DNA of 64,000 bases from Spongiibacter nanhainus (GTDB lineage: Bacteria > Pseudomonadota > Gammaproteobacteria > Pseudomonadales > Spongiibacteraceae), in assembly GCF_016132545.1 (NCBI RefSeq), contig NZ_CP066167.1, positions 1,887,001-1,951,000 of the forward strand, read 5' to 3'. Under the pieces are notes generated by a model. It worked only from the letters and a program-made list of their open reading frames with translations, made no database searches and had not been told where the DNA came from. Within the stretch, counting starts at the first letter, position 1, and each line of letters starts with the position of its first letter. Position numbers and translations under genes: made by a program. Shown one piece after another: positions 23,656-33,600 of the stretch.

Positions 23656-24049
23656 AAACTCTCTCCTCTCTGCTATGGGTGCTCACCCTTATAAATAGGT
23701 GCTTTTTTCACCAAGTCGAAACGCGTAATTATAAGGTTCGACGCATGAAAAGGCTACTCGACCCAGATTTTAGCTACTGCCCATCTGTTTTCGGCTGGCG
23801 GCTGAGGACATTTTGTAACATCTTGAAATAACAACAATAAATTGCTGTTGATCCAGCGGCAATTAAACTCATGCATACCGACTATAACGGCTTTTAATGC
23901 CCCGGTTTTGTTGACCTGTGGAGCCTTAGGCGTCAATATAACGGCGCTTTTTTATCGAGGCACGGTCCATTTGTAATCGCTTTTAGCGGTTCGCTGCGTA
24001 AGGACACATGCCATTTCAATTCATTTACGCGTGTACTACTGGGGAATCC
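23656..24049. promoter_or_regulatory. Divergent etfD / etfBA promoter region
   Basis: 394 bases without a gene. On the minus strand a perfect TATAAT (23733 to 23728) lies about 75 bases before etfD, inside an imperfect dyad TCGAA (23716-23720) / TTCGA (23737-23741). On the plus strand, TTGACC (23911-23916) and TATAAC (23937-23942) are 20 bases apart, too long for an unassisted sigma70 promoter. TATAACGGC occurs twice (23883 and 23937). I could not assign a regulator. Confidence 0.4.
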
Positions 24050-24799
24050 ATGAAGGTTCTTGTTGCTGTCAAACGAGTCGTTGACTACAACGTGAAGGTG
24101 CGTCCCAAATCAGACGGCACCGACGTTGATCTAAACAATGTCAAAATGGCGATCAATCCATTTTGTGAAATCGCTGTTGAAGAAGCGGTTCGCCTTAAAG
24201 AGAAAGGCGTAGCTACCGAGGTTGTGGCTGTCTCCATCGGCCCCAAAGTGGCTCAGGAGCAGATCCGTACTGCTCTGGCACTGGGTGCAGACCGGGGTAT
24301 CCTGGTCGAGACCGACGAAGCGGTACAACCCCTGGGCATTGCCAAGCTGCTGAAAGCCGTTGTCGACAAAGAAGAGCCACAACTCGTCATCCTGGGCAAG
24401 CAGGCCATTGACGGTGATAACAACCAGACTGGTCAGATGCTGGCTGCACTGGCAGGCATGGCTCAGGGCACTTTTGCTTCTGAGGTGGCGGTTGACGGTG
24501 AAAGCCTCAACGTTACCCGGGAAATCGACGGTGGTCTGCAGACGGTCAAACTGAACCTGCCCGCTGTCGTGACGACAGATCTGCGCTTGAACGAGCCGCG
24601 CTACGCGTCTCTGCCCAACATCATGAAGGCCAAGAAAAAGCCTCTGGATACACTGACTCCCGACGAGTTGGGTATCGATGTAACGCCCCGGGTTAAGACC
24701 CTGAAGGTCGAGCCGCCGGCAGAGCGTCAAGCTGGTATCAAGGTCGCCGACGTGGCCGAACTGGTAGACAAACTGAAGAACGAGGCGAAGGTATTCTAA
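24050..24799 (+). CDS. etfB: Electron transfer flavoprotein subunit beta
   Basis: AMP-binding small subunit of ETF, which accepts electrons from acyl-CoA and other flavin dehydrogenases. I use the ATG at 24050 ([10 protein letters not shown]), preceded by GGGGAA, giving 249 residues. Seen: [30 protein letters not shown] and the signature region [20 protein letters not shown]-like ([20 protein letters not shown]). The stop abuts the etfA ATG with no gap. Confidence 0.96.
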   Translation: MKVLVAVKRVVDYNVKVRPKSDGTDVDLNNVKMAINPFCEIAVEEAVRLKEKGVATEVVAVSIGPKVAQEQIRTALALGADRGILVETDEAVQPLGIAKLLKAVVDKEEPQLVILGKQAIDGDNNQTGQMLAALAGMAQGTFASEVAVDGESLNVTREIDGGLQTVKLNLPAVVTTDLRLNEPRYASLPNIMKAKKKPLDTLTPDELGIDVTPRVKTLKVEPPAERQAGIKVADVAELVDKLKNEAKVF

Positions 24800-25729
24800 A
24801 TGAGCATTCTAGTAATCGCAGAACACGACAATGCCTCGATCAATGGGGCGACCCTGAACACCGTCACCGCTGCCAAAGAAATCGGCGGTGATATCGCTGT
24901 ACTGGTTGCTGGCGAAGGTTGTGGCGCTGCTGCGGAAGCGGCAGCCAAAATCGACGGCGTCAGCAAAGTACTGGTTGCCGATAACGCCGCTTACGGCCAC
25001 CAACTGGCGGAAAACGTCAGCCTGCTGGTAGCAGAGTTGGGCAAAGATTACGGTTATATCCTGGCTCCCGCGACCACCAACGGCAAAAACATGTTGCCCC
25101 GCGCGGCAGCACTACTGGACGTGGCGCAGATCTCAGAGATTATCTCGGTAGAGAGCGGCGACACCTTTAAGCGTCCTATCTACGCAGGTAACGTTATTGC
25201 CACTGTTCAGACAGATGACCCCATCAAGGTGATCACTGTCCGTGCCACAGCTTTTGATGCCGCAGCGGCCGAAGGCGGCTCTGCCAGTGTTGAAGCGGTT
25301 GATAGCGCTCACGATGCGGGTAACTCCAGCTTCGTCGGCGAAGAACTGGCCAAGAGCGATCGCCCCGACCTGACCGCAGCTGATATCGTCATCTCAGGTG
25401 GTCGCGGTATGCAAAACGGCGACAACTTCAGCATGCTGTACTCCATTGCTGACAAGCTGGGTGCCGCGGTCGGTGCTTCTCGCGCCGCTGTAGATGCTGG
25501 CTTTGTGCCCAACGACATGCAGGTGGGTCAAACCGGTAAAATCGTAGCGCCTGGATTGTACGTCGCTGTCGGTATCTCCGGTGCGATCCAGCACTTGGCG
25601 GGTATGAAAGACTCTAAAGTCATCGTCGCCATCAACAAAGACGAAGATGCGCCCATTTTCCAAGTGGCCGATTACGGCCTGGTAGCCGACTTGTTCGACG
25701 CGCTGCCTGAGTTGGAAAAAGCGATCTAA
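24800..25729 (+). CDS. etfA: Electron transfer flavoprotein subunit alpha
   Basis: FAD-carrying large subunit of ETF, 309 residues. Seen: the N-terminal [11 protein letters not shown] start, VVISGGRGM-like [21 protein letters not shown], and the C-terminal FAD-binding block [20 protein letters not shown] followed by IQHLAGM and [10 protein letters not shown]. It follows etfB directly and ends at a strong terminator. Confidence 0.96.
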   Translation: MSILVIAEHDNASINGATLNTVTAAKEIGGDIAVLVAGEGCGAAAEAAAKIDGVSKVLVADNAAYGHQLAENVSLLVAELGKDYGYILAPATTNGKNMLPRAAALLDVAQISEIISVESGDTFKRPIYAGNVIATVQTDDPIKVITVRATAFDAAAAEGGSASVEAVDSAHDAGNSSFVGEELAKSDRPDLTAADIVISGGRGMQNGDNFSMLYSIADKLGAAVGASRAAVDAGFVPNDMQVGQTGKIVAPGLYVAVGISGAIQHLAGMKDSKVIVAINKDEDAPIFQVADYGLVADLFDALPELEKAI

Positions 25730-25755
25730 TCTGGCTTTAAGCGACTAAGCTAGCA

Positions 25756-25793
25756 AAAGCCCGGTGACGTTAACGTCTCCGGGCTTTTTTTTT
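25756..25793 (+). terminator. Intrinsic terminator after etfBA
   Basis: AGCCCGG-T-GACGTT pairs with AACGTC-T-CCGGGCT around the self-complementary centre GACGTTAACGTC, followed by nine Ts. It lies about 27 bases after the etfA stop. Confidence 0.92.
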
Positions 25794-25919
25794 GCCCCGA
25801 CTTTTAAAACGCGGCACTTATAGACAGTGGCACCAGTGCGAAACAGGTGAGTACAAGTAGACTGGGCAAATGCCTATTGGGTATGCTGTAAGCAATCATT
25901 TTCATCTGGGGTGTGTGGT

Positions 25920-26492
25920 ATGAAAAAACTTGGAGTATTACTGTTAGCCTTACAAAGCAGTGTGTTGGTGGCGGCTGAACTTAAACTCGACAACAGTGAG
26001 TCGGCGCTTAATTTTGTCAGCACTAAAAACGCCCAAGTCGCCGAAGTCCTGAGTTTTGACAATCTGCAGGGCAGCGTTGATACCAGCACCGGCAAAGCCA
26101 ATATCGGCATCGATCTGAGCAGCGTCAATACCGGTATAGATATCCGCGACGAGCGGATGCGCACCTATTTGTTCGATACTGCCAATAATTCCCAGGCAAC
26201 CTTTACGGCTACCGTAGACATGGCGACGCTCCAGGACCTAAAGGCCGGGGAGCAATCTGTGGTGAAACTTGAGGGTGAGTTGAATCTGGCTGGCCAGAGT
26301 AATTCTGTCGCTATCGACGCAGATGTGACGCGTTTGACAGGAGGTGGTTACCAGGTGGCGACTCGAGCCCCGGTGATCCTAAAGGTCGATGCCTTTGGCC
26401 TGACGCCAGGTGTGGCCAAACTTCAGGAATTGGCAGGCTTGAACAGCATCAGTGTTGCCGTACCGGTAACCTTCTCTGTGGTATTTCGCTAA
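25920..26492 (+). CDS. YceI family periplasmic lipocalin-like protein
   Basis: 190-residue protein with a signal peptide (MKKLGVLLLALQSSVLVAA, cut after about residue 19-20). Its YceI beta-barrel shows SALNFVSTKNAQVAEVLSFDNLQG, DERMRTYLFDTANNSQATF and FGLTPGVAKLQELAG. YceI proteins bind isoprenoid or lipid-like molecules; the ligand here is unknown. I use the ATG at 25920; a GTG 9 bases upstream is in frame but would spoil the signal peptide start. Confidence 0.88.
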   Translation: MKKLGVLLLALQSSVLVAAELKLDNSESALNFVSTKNAQVAEVLSFDNLQGSVDTSTGKANIGIDLSSVNTGIDIRDERMRTYLFDTANNSQATFTATVDMATLQDLKAGEQSVVKLEGELNLAGQSNSVAIDADVTRLTGGGYQVATRAPVILKVDAFGLTPGVAKLQELAGLNSISVAVPVTFSVVFR

Positions 26493-26507
26493 CACCCTTC
26501 GCTGTGG

Positions 26508-27674
26508 TTAATCCCGGCGCAGTGAATCATTAATGGCAATGGGCGTCGGGTAGCGCATAACGACAATGTAGGATGACACCACAAAGGTAAGTATGGCAGT
26601 GGCCTGAATCAACAGGGACGCTGCCTCACCAATCAATGCCATTTCCAGCGCCACATAGGCGATCAGCAGTGAAAATTCGCTGATCTGTCCCATCCTGAAA
26701 CCCAAGTCCCAGGCCAGCTTTCGAGAGTGCATCATCTTTGCGGACAAATAGCGGAACACCACCGGCTTGATGGCCAGCATCAGGGTGGCGAGAACCAGGG
26801 ACGCAAAGAGAATTTCGCTCAGTAAGCCGACATTGAAGCGGGCACCCAGAGAGAAGAAAAACAGGATCAGGAAGAAATCCCTTAAGGGTTTCAAGCTGAT
26901 AGCAATGTACTGGGAGATAGGGCTTGTGGCCAGGCTGATGCCTGCCAGAAAAGCCCCCATCTCCACTGATAGCCCCATAATGTGCGCCAGCTCAGCCATC
27001 CCCAGACACCAGCCAATGGCCACCAAAAACAGGTATTCATGGAAGCGGTCAAAGCGCTGCAGCAAAGGCAATATGGCAAAGCGAACTGCTGCGAAGGCGA
27101 TCAGAATTAACACCGGGAAGGCGATCACTGTCTTTAGCAGGGCAACACCGGAAAACTCCCCCAAGCTCATACTGAAGAGTATCAGCAGCACAAAAATGGC
27201 GATCATGTCCTGAATTAACAGCAGTCCCACCATCAGCTCGCCGGTGTAGCGGTGGTGCAATACCGTGGTGGGTAGCAGCTTTATGCCGATGATGGTGGAG
27301 GAAAAAATCATCGCTGCGCCAATGATCCAGGACTCCCGTTGAGTAAAGCCAAAAGCCAAAGCCACTAGGTATCCCACCGCCATAAAGATCAGTGAGCTGA
27401 TCACCGCAACCCGGCTGGTCTGTTTAATGGTGGAGACCAGGGACTTGGGCTGCATATCCAGGCCCAGCAAAAATAACAAAAAGATTATGCCGAACTCGGC
27501 GACTTCGGCCAGGAGGTTGACGTCGGTGACCCAGGCCGCACCGTAGGGGCCAATAAGCGCGCCCAGAGCGATATAGGCGATAAGAAGAGGTTGACGGGTT
27601 AGCAGAGCCAGAGAGGCGAGTAGGGCGGCGCCACTAAAAATAAAGAAAAACGTTGTTGTCAGGTTAATGTCCAC
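26508..27674 (-). CDS. Kef-type CPA2 cation:proton antiporter
   Basis: 388-residue inner-membrane antiporter with about 11-13 hydrophobic segments. The GTG at 27674 is preceded by GAGGAGA at 6-base spacing. Seen: LGALIGPYG, LLFLLGLDM, FSSTIIGIKLL and LLIQDMIAIFVLL (the conserved Asp helix of CPA2), and GAFLAGISLA. It lacks the C-terminal TrkA-N regulatory domain found in KefB/KefC, so it is a short form. The transported ion (K+ or Na+ against H+) cannot be assigned. Downstream is yceI on the opposite strand. Confidence 0.88.
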   Translation of the reverse strand: MDINLTTTFFFIFSGAALLASLALLTRQPLLIAYIALGALIGPYGAAWVTDVNLLAEVAEFGIIFLLFLLGLDMQPKSLVSTIKQTSRVAVISSLIFMAVGYLVALAFGFTQRESWIIGAAMIFSSTIIGIKLLPTTVLHHRYTGELMVGLLLIQDMIAIFVLLILFSMSLGEFSGVALLKTVIAFPVLILIAFAAVRFAILPLLQRFDRFHEYLFLVAIGWCLGMAELAHIMGLSVEMGAFLAGISLATSPISQYIAISLKPLRDFFLILFFFSLGARFNVGLLSEILFASLVLATLMLAIKPVVFRYLSAKMMHSRKLAWDLGFRMGQISEFSLLIAYVALEMALIGEAASLLIQATAILTFVVSSYIVVMRYPTPIAINDSLRRD

Positions 27675-27778
27675 GGCGGCTCTCCTCTGGGAAAGGCCAT
27701 GATACACAGTTGACCCCGTTCAGGTCAGGTCTGAAACGGGGTCCTTATCAAGACGGGGCAATTGCAGTACTGAGCGTC

Positions 27779-28261
27779 TCAGGCCCGGCGTCGAAACAGT
27801 GGCAAGGGTTGATCAACGCTTGGCTGGTAGCACTCGTCGAAGTCTCTGAGGCTTGCCAATGCGGCTTCCAAGTCATCGTTGTCCAGGGCGAAACTGTTCA
27901 CACCGCAGCGCTGAAGGTAAAACAGTTGGTCCCGCATAAAGTCGCCGATGGCACGGATTTCACCTTCAAATCGGTGTTGCTCGCGGAGTTCCCGGGCATA
28001 GGAAAAGCCCCGGCCGTCGGCGAATTTGGGAAAGTCGATAGCCACCAATGGCAGCGCATCGAGACTGTCGGCGATTAACTTGGGTGTTTCGTCACTGGCC
28101 AAAAATACTGCGACCTCACCCAGGGTCTGTAATGCCTCGCGTTGTGATTGCCACAACGAGACAGGAACGATGACCCGGCCCTGTTGAGGCAGGGTTTCGC
28201 TGTCGCGCCATACCGTCCAGCTATCCTCGACAACGCTTCCGTCTTTAATGATCTTAGGCAT
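27779..28261 (-). CDS. DUF934 family protein linked to sulfite reductase
   Basis: 160-residue cytosolic protein. Seen: the DUF934 pattern LVAIDFPKFADGRGFSYARELRE and GDFMRDQLFYLQRCGVNSF. In many proteobacteria this family is encoded directly after the one-subunit cysI and is presumed to help assimilatory sulfite reduction; a biochemical role has not been established as far as I know. Its start overlaps the end of cysI by 8 bases, so the two are translationally coupled. Confidence 0.88.
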   Translation of the reverse strand: MPKIIKDGSVVEDSWTVWRDSETLPQQGRVIVPVSLWQSQREALQTLGEVAVFLASDETPKLIADSLDALPLVAIDFPKFADGRGFSYARELREQHRFEGEIRAIGDFMRDQLFYLQRCGVNSFALDNDDLEAALASLRDFDECYQPSVDQPLPLFRRRA

Positions 28262-29897
28262 AGACGCGCTCCTTGAAGGGGTCGATACCGACCCGGCGAT
28301 AAGTATCTATAAACTGCTCGTCCTCGTGGCGAATCTCAACGTAGGTCGTGAGAATCTTTTCCATCACATCAGGGATATCGTCCTGGGAGAACGACGGTCC
28401 CAGGATTTTGCCCAGCGAGGTATCGAGCCCGGCATTACCGCCCAGGGAAACTTGGTAAAACTCCTGGCCTTTTTTGTCTACGCCGAGAATGCCGATGTGG
28501 CCGATGTGGTGGTGGCCACAGGCGTTCATGCAGCCGGAGATGTTCAAGTCGATATTGCCCAGGTCATACACGTAGTCGATATCGTCAAAGCGGCGCTGAA
28601 TGGCTTCGGCGATGGGAATCGATTTGGCGTTGGCCAATGAGCAAAAGTCGCCGCCGGGGCAGCAGATAATGTCGTGCAGGGTACCTACAGTGGGCGCGGC
28701 CATATCTGCGTCCCGAAGCTCCTTCCACAAGGCCAGCAACTGCTGTTGCTCCACATCGGGCAGCACAATGTTTTGATTGTGGGTAGTACGAGCTTCCCCA
28801 AAGCCATAGCGCTCCGCCAGGTCGGCGACGACTTCAAACTGCTCGGCGGTAATGTCGCCGGGGGCGATGCCCACTTCCTTGAGAGACAGGGTGGCTATCG
28901 CGTAGCCATCCTGTTTGTGGGGGTGGACGTTGTGTTGCAGCCAGCGGGCAAACTCGGCATCCTCAAGAGCCAGCGCTTGCATATCCTGATTTTCCAGTTC
29001 GCGGTAGGCAGGGCGCTGGAAAAAGGACTGGGCCCGTTCAATTTCCTCATTGGTCAGGGTTATGGCGCTGTCTTTGATATGAGTCCATTCCTCCTCGACC
29101 TTGGCCTTAAATTCCTCGGCGCCCATGGCCCGCACCAATATCTTGATCCGCGCTTTAAACTTGTTGTCCCGACGGCCGAGCTGATTGTAGACCCGGAGAA
29201 TCGCCTCCAGATAGCTCAGTAAGTGCTCGGCGGGAAGGGCGTCGTGAATGACACTGCCGATAACGGGGGTACGACCCAGGCCGCCGCCGACAATGACGCG
29301 GAAGGCGGTGTCGCCGGACTCGGTTTTAACGATCTGCAAACCGATGTCGTGGACCATCACCGCAGCGCGATCGCTTTCTGAGCCGCACACACCAATTTTG
29401 AATTTGCGGGGTAGAAAGGCGAACTCAGGGTGAAAAGTGGACCACTGGCGGATAATTTCACACCAGGGGCGGGCGTCTTCAATCTCGTCGGCAGCAACCC
29501 CAGAGAACTGGTCTGCGGTGACATTGCGGATGCAGTTGCCGCTGGTTTGCACGGCGTGCATCTCTACCTCAGCGAGCTCCTCAAGGATGTCGGGTACTTC
29601 TTCAAGCTGTGGCCAGTTGAGCTGAATATTCTGCCGGGTGCTGACGTGGGCATAGCCCTTATCGTAATCCCGAGTAATCTTGGCTAGGCGGCGCAGCTGG
29701 GTGGCATTGAGGGTGCCGTAGGGCACGGCAATGCGCAGCATCGGCGCCAGGCGCTGAATATACAGGCCGTTTTGCAGACGCAGAGGCAGGAATTGCTCCT
29801 CGCTGATTTGCCCGTCCAGGTAGCGGGCGGTCTGGTCGCGGAATTGGGCGACCCGTTGTGCGATGATTTTGCGGTCGTAATGATCGTAGGTATACAT
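28254..29897 (-). CDS. cysI: Assimilatory sulfite (nitrite/sulfite) reductase hemoprotein
   Basis: 547-residue siroheme/[4Fe-4S] enzyme reducing sulfite to sulfide for cysteine synthesis. Seen: YAHVSTRQNIQLNW in the N-terminal ferredoxin-like half, TSGNCIRNVTADQFSG, and the cluster cysteines in CPGGDFC and GCMNACGHHHIG (C-x5-C and C-x3-C). The presence of DUF934 next to it favours sulfite over nitrite. The start ATG follows GGATGGG. A strong hairpin lies in the leader just upstream. Confidence 0.92.
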   Translation of the reverse strand: MYTYDHYDRKIIAQRVAQFRDQTARYLDGQISEEQFLPLRLQNGLYIQRLAPMLRIAVPYGTLNATQLRRLAKITRDYDKGYAHVSTRQNIQLNWPQLEEVPDILEELAEVEMHAVQTSGNCIRNVTADQFSGVAADEIEDARPWCEIIRQWSTFHPEFAFLPRKFKIGVCGSESDRAAVMVHDIGLQIVKTESGDTAFRVIVGGGLGRTPVIGSVIHDALPAEHLLSYLEAILRVYNQLGRRDNKFKARIKILVRAMGAEEFKAKVEEEWTHIKDSAITLTNEEIERAQSFFQRPAYRELENQDMQALALEDAEFARWLQHNVHPHKQDGYAIATLSLKEVGIAPGDITAEQFEVVADLAERYGFGEARTTHNQNIVLPDVEQQQLLALWKELRDADMAAPTVGTLHDIICCPGGDFCSLANAKSIPIAEAIQRRFDDIDYVYDLGNIDLNISGCMNACGHHHIGHIGILGVDKKGQEFYQVSLGGNAGLDTSLGKILGPSFSQDDIPDVMEKILTTYVEIRHEDEQFIDTYRRVGIDPFKERVYA

Positions 29898-29920
29898 AAC
29901 CCATCCAGTATTAAGTCATG

Positions 29921-29991
29921 CCCAATGCGTTAGCGCCGCGTGTCGCTGCTGTCTGGTGGCAGGGGGCGTCACGCGGCGCTAAACAATTGGG
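29921..29991 (-). promoter_or_regulatory. Strong hairpin in the cysI leader
   Basis: A perfect 13-base stem TTAGCGCCGCGTG (29930-29942) with CACGCGGCGCTAA (29970-29982) is extended by CCCAAT (29921-29926) with ATTGGG (29986-29991) across a 3/3 internal loop. The 27-base apical loop is G-rich. It ends 24 bases upstream of the cysI start codon, so it could be an RNA leader controlling translation, or a DNA operator. No known riboswitch was recognised. The rest of 29992-30134 shows nothing assignable. Confidence 0.55.
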
Positions 29992-30134
29992 TGGTGTATT
30001 CGACTAATTAGCGCAAATTTTAAAAGCTAATCGGCTCAGTCTCTAACGCGTTTTGCGGATAAAGCTTATGAGGGGACTCGATTAAGCACTTTGGCTCAAT
30101 TGTCGGCGCGAAGCCGTGGCCTCAGGTTGGAATC

Positions 30135-30143
30135 TGGTATAAT
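30135..30143 (+). promoter_or_regulatory. Extended -10 promoter for the 39-residue membrane protein
   Basis: TGGTATAAT: a perfect TATAAT with a TGn extension, 95 bases before the small gene. No clear TTGACA lies 17 bases upstream. This is the best-looking -10 in the 340-base gap 29898-30237. Confidence 0.55.
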
Positions 30144-30237
30144 AAATGCGTTATTTCCCTGCAGTCTTTATGGCTGCTTGCCACAACAATCCCAAGGCGC
30201 TGTTAAAACGCCCTTATCGTGAGAAATGAGGTTGTCC

Positions 30238-30357
30238 ATGACTGATCAATCCCAAGAAAGCCGCGAAGATAACTTCGCCGATGCCTGTGCTGCCATTGCG
30301 GTAATCGCGCTGGTTGTCGGTACCGCTGTGTACTGGCTGGCGGGCATGCCCTCGTAG
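30238..30357 (+). CDS. Small single-span membrane protein, function unknown
   Basis: A 39-residue frame starting ATG behind a GAGG seven bases upstream. Residues 1-15 are polar and acidic (TDQSQESREDNFAD), followed by one hydrophobic helix about residues 16-35 (CAAIAVIALVVGTAVYWLAG) and a short MPS tail. Its promoter, ribosome site and downstream hairpin together argue that it is real despite its size. I do not recognise a named family. It lies between the divergent cysI and the convergent metH, so it is its own transcription unit. Confidence 0.7.
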   Translation: MTDQSQESREDNFADACAAIAVIALVVGTAVYWLAGMPS

Positions 30358-30396
30358 TTGGTCTTAGTTGGATCGCAGTTAGATCTTAGCTGGGGC

Positions 30397-30426
30397 GTGG
30401 CCGCACAGGCGGCCACACTTTCTTTT
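30397..30426 (+). terminator. Terminator after the small membrane protein
   Basis: GTGGCCGC (30397-30404), loop ACAG, GCGGCCAC (30409-30416) and a T-rich tail ACTTTCTTTT. It lies 40 bases after the small gene. Between here and metH (30427-30621) the only structure seen is a hairpin CCGGCTG/CAGCCGG at 30578-30596 near the metH end. Confidence 0.65.
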
Positions 30427-30621
30427 AGCCGTCCTTTTTTGCCTTTTCTGTCCTCACTTTTTCCCTTACCCCGGCCTCGTTTTACCTGCCTTATCCTCCC
30501 CTGAAGCGTCTGCCTATACCACTCAGATCGGGGACTTTCGGGCCAATTCCACCTGACTACAGAAGGAAGTCTCACCCCCGGCTGTGATTCAGCCGGAGGC
30601 GGTGACAGTGTGGCTGCGCTA

Positions 30622-33600
30622 CTAGGGATCGTAATCCAGGCTGGGTGACAACCAGCGTTCAACCTCGGCTACTGAGGCCCCTTTACGCTCAGCGATGGAC
30701 TCGACCTGATCCTTGCCGATCCGGCCCACCGCAAAGTAGCGGGACTCGGGGTGGGAGTAGTAGAAGCCACTGACTGCAGCAGCAGGGTGCATCGCCAAGT
30801 GTTCGGTCAGGGTAATGCCGGTGTTGTTGGTGGCGTCCAGCAGTTTGAATAGCGTCACTTTCTCGGTGTGGTCCGGGCAGGCCGGATAGCCGGGAGCAGG
30901 GCGGATGCCCCGGTACTGCTCCTTGATTAGGGCGTCGTTGTCCAAGTCTTCATCTGGCGCGTAGGGCCAGAATTCCTGTCGCACGCGCTTGTGGAGATGC
31001 TCAGCAAAAGACTCGGCCAGGCGATCTGCCAGGGCTTTGACCATAATGGCACTGTAGTCATCATTGGCGGCCTCGTACTCGGCCGCCAGCTCATCGGCGC
31101 CGAGCCCCGTGGTCACCGCGAAGCCGCCAATATAGTCCTGAACACCCGCTTCGGCTGGCGCAATGTAATCCGCCAGGCTCATATTGGCTTTGTCGTCAGA
31201 CTTCTGGGTCTGCTGGCGCAAGTGGTGGAGCACTGCCAAGGGCGCGCCACTGTCATCGAGGACCTGAATGTCATCGCTGCCCTTGCGCTGTGCCGGCCAG
31301 AAGCCAATTACACCGTTGGCGCTGAGGCGCTTCTCGGCTATGAGCTTATCCAGCATGCGCTGCGCGTCGTCGTAAAGGTTGCGGGCCGCTTCGCCGACTT
31401 TTTCGTCGTCCAGTATCTTGGGGAATTTACCCGACAGGCCCCAGGAGATGAAAAACGGCGTCCAATCGATGGTTTCCCGCAGCGCCTCCAATGAATAGTT
31501 CTCAAATACCTTGGTACCGGTAAAACTGGGTGCCGGGGGCTGATACTGGCTCCAATCAAATTGAAAGCCATTGTTGCAGGCGTCACTGTAGGGCAGCAGG
31601 CGGACTTTCTTGCCGCCGGCAGCACGGCGGGCCCGGATACGCTCGTATTCGTCCCGGCGTTCGGCGATAAACTTGTCTTTGAAGTCGTCGCTGATTAGCT
31701 GACCGGCCACCGATACGCTGCGGGAGGCATCCGGCACGTAGACCACGGCATCGTTGCTGTACTGGGGCTCGATTTTGACGGCCGTGTGGGCCTTTGAGGT
31801 TGTGGCGCCACCGATCATCAGCGGTACTGAGAAACCCTGGCGCTGCATTTCGGCGGCAACGTGGACCATTTCATCCAGCGACGGCGTGATCAGGCCGCTG
31901 AGGCCGATGATATCGACGTTCTCTTTCTTCGCCGTCTCCAAAATGGTTTCGCAGGGCACCATCACGCCGAGATCAATGACCTCAAAGTTGTTGCACTGCA
32001 ACACGACACCGACGATGTTCTTGCCGATGTCGTGGACATCGCCTTTAACGGTCGCCATCAAAATTTTGCCGTTGGTCTTGGCGCCGACGGATTTTTCCGC
32101 CTCGATATAGGGGTTGAGGTAGGCCACCGCCTGTTTCATTACCCGGGCGGATTTGACTACCTGGGGCAGGAACATTTTGCCATCGCCAAACAGATCGCCC
32201 ACCACATTCATACCGTCCATGAGCGGCCCTTCGATCACGTCGATGGGCTTGGTGGCTTGTAGTCGGGCAGCTTCGGCATCTTCTTCAATATAAGTGGCAA
32301 TGCCCTTGACCAGGGAGTGCTCGATGCGTTTTTCCACTGGCCATTCCCGCCAGCTCAGGTCTTCCTGCTGACTGCTGCCCTTGCCGTCGCCCCGGTAGCG
32401 CTCGGCGATCTCCAGTAGGCGCTCGGTGCTGTCGTCCCGGCGATTGAGAATGACGTCTTCAACGTGTTCCCGGAGTTCTTCTGGCAGATCGTCGTAGATG
32501 GCCAGCTGCCCGGCGTTGACGATGCCCATATCCATACCCGCCTTGATGGCGTGGTACAGGAAGACTGAGTGTATGGCCTCCCGTACTGGGTTATTGCCCC
32601 GGAATGAGAAGGACACATTGGACACGCCGCCAGACACCAGGGCGTGGGGTAGGGACTCCTTGATAAAGGCGGTGGCTTCGATGAAGTCGACGGCGTAGTT
32701 ATTGTGCTCGTCGATACCGGTGGCCACAGCAAAGATATTGGGGTCAAAGATAATGTCCTGGGGCGGCAAGCCTTCCTCCACCAGGATGTGATAAGAGCGT
32801 TTGCAAATCTCGGATTTGCGGGCGTAGGTGTCAGCCTGACCGTCTTCGTCAAAGGCCATGACCACCACTGCGGCGCCGTATTTCATACACTGGCGGGCTC
32901 GCTGGCGAAATTCGTCCTCCCCCTCCTTGAGGGAGATGGAGTTCACCACGGCTTTGCCCTGAATACATTTCAAGCCGGCTTCAATCACCTCCCACTTGGA
33001 GGAGTCCACCATGATCGGCACCCGCGAGATATCGGGCTCTGAGGCAATCAGGTTAAGGAAGGTCACCATGGCTTCCTTGGCGTCCAGCATGCCCTCGTCC
33101 ATATTGACGTCGATGATCTGGGCGCCGTTCTCTACCTGTTGCCGAGCCACCGACAGGGCCTCGTCGTAGTTGCCCTCCAGAATCAGTCGTTTGAAGGCGG
33201 CGGAGCCGGTGACATTACAGCGTTCGCCAACGTTGACGAACAGGCTGTCTTTGCCAATGGTAAAAGGCTCCAGGCCGGATAGGCGGCAGGCGACTTCTCG
33301 GCTTGGCAGTGGCCGCGGGGCAACACCGTCTACCGCAGCGGCGATGGCTTTGATATGGGCTGGAGTGGTGCCACAGCACCCGCCCACTAGGTTGAGGAAG
33401 CCACGCTTGGCAAAGTCGTGGAGTTCAACCTGCATGTCCTCGGGCGTTTCGTCGTATTCGCCAAATTCGTTGGGCAGGCCGGCGTTGAAGTGACCGCTAA
33501 AATGGCAATCGGCGGCTTCTGCCAGCTCCTCGACAAAGGGGCGGATTTCGCTAAAGCGCCGTCCACAGTTGGTGCCCACAATCAGCGGCTTGGCGTGGGC

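Noticed and set aside
30427-30621. Possible cobalamin riboswitch near metH
   Set aside because: This is the 3' side of metH, and neither strand shows a B12-box-like core; only a simple CCGGCTG/CAGCCGG hairpin is present.
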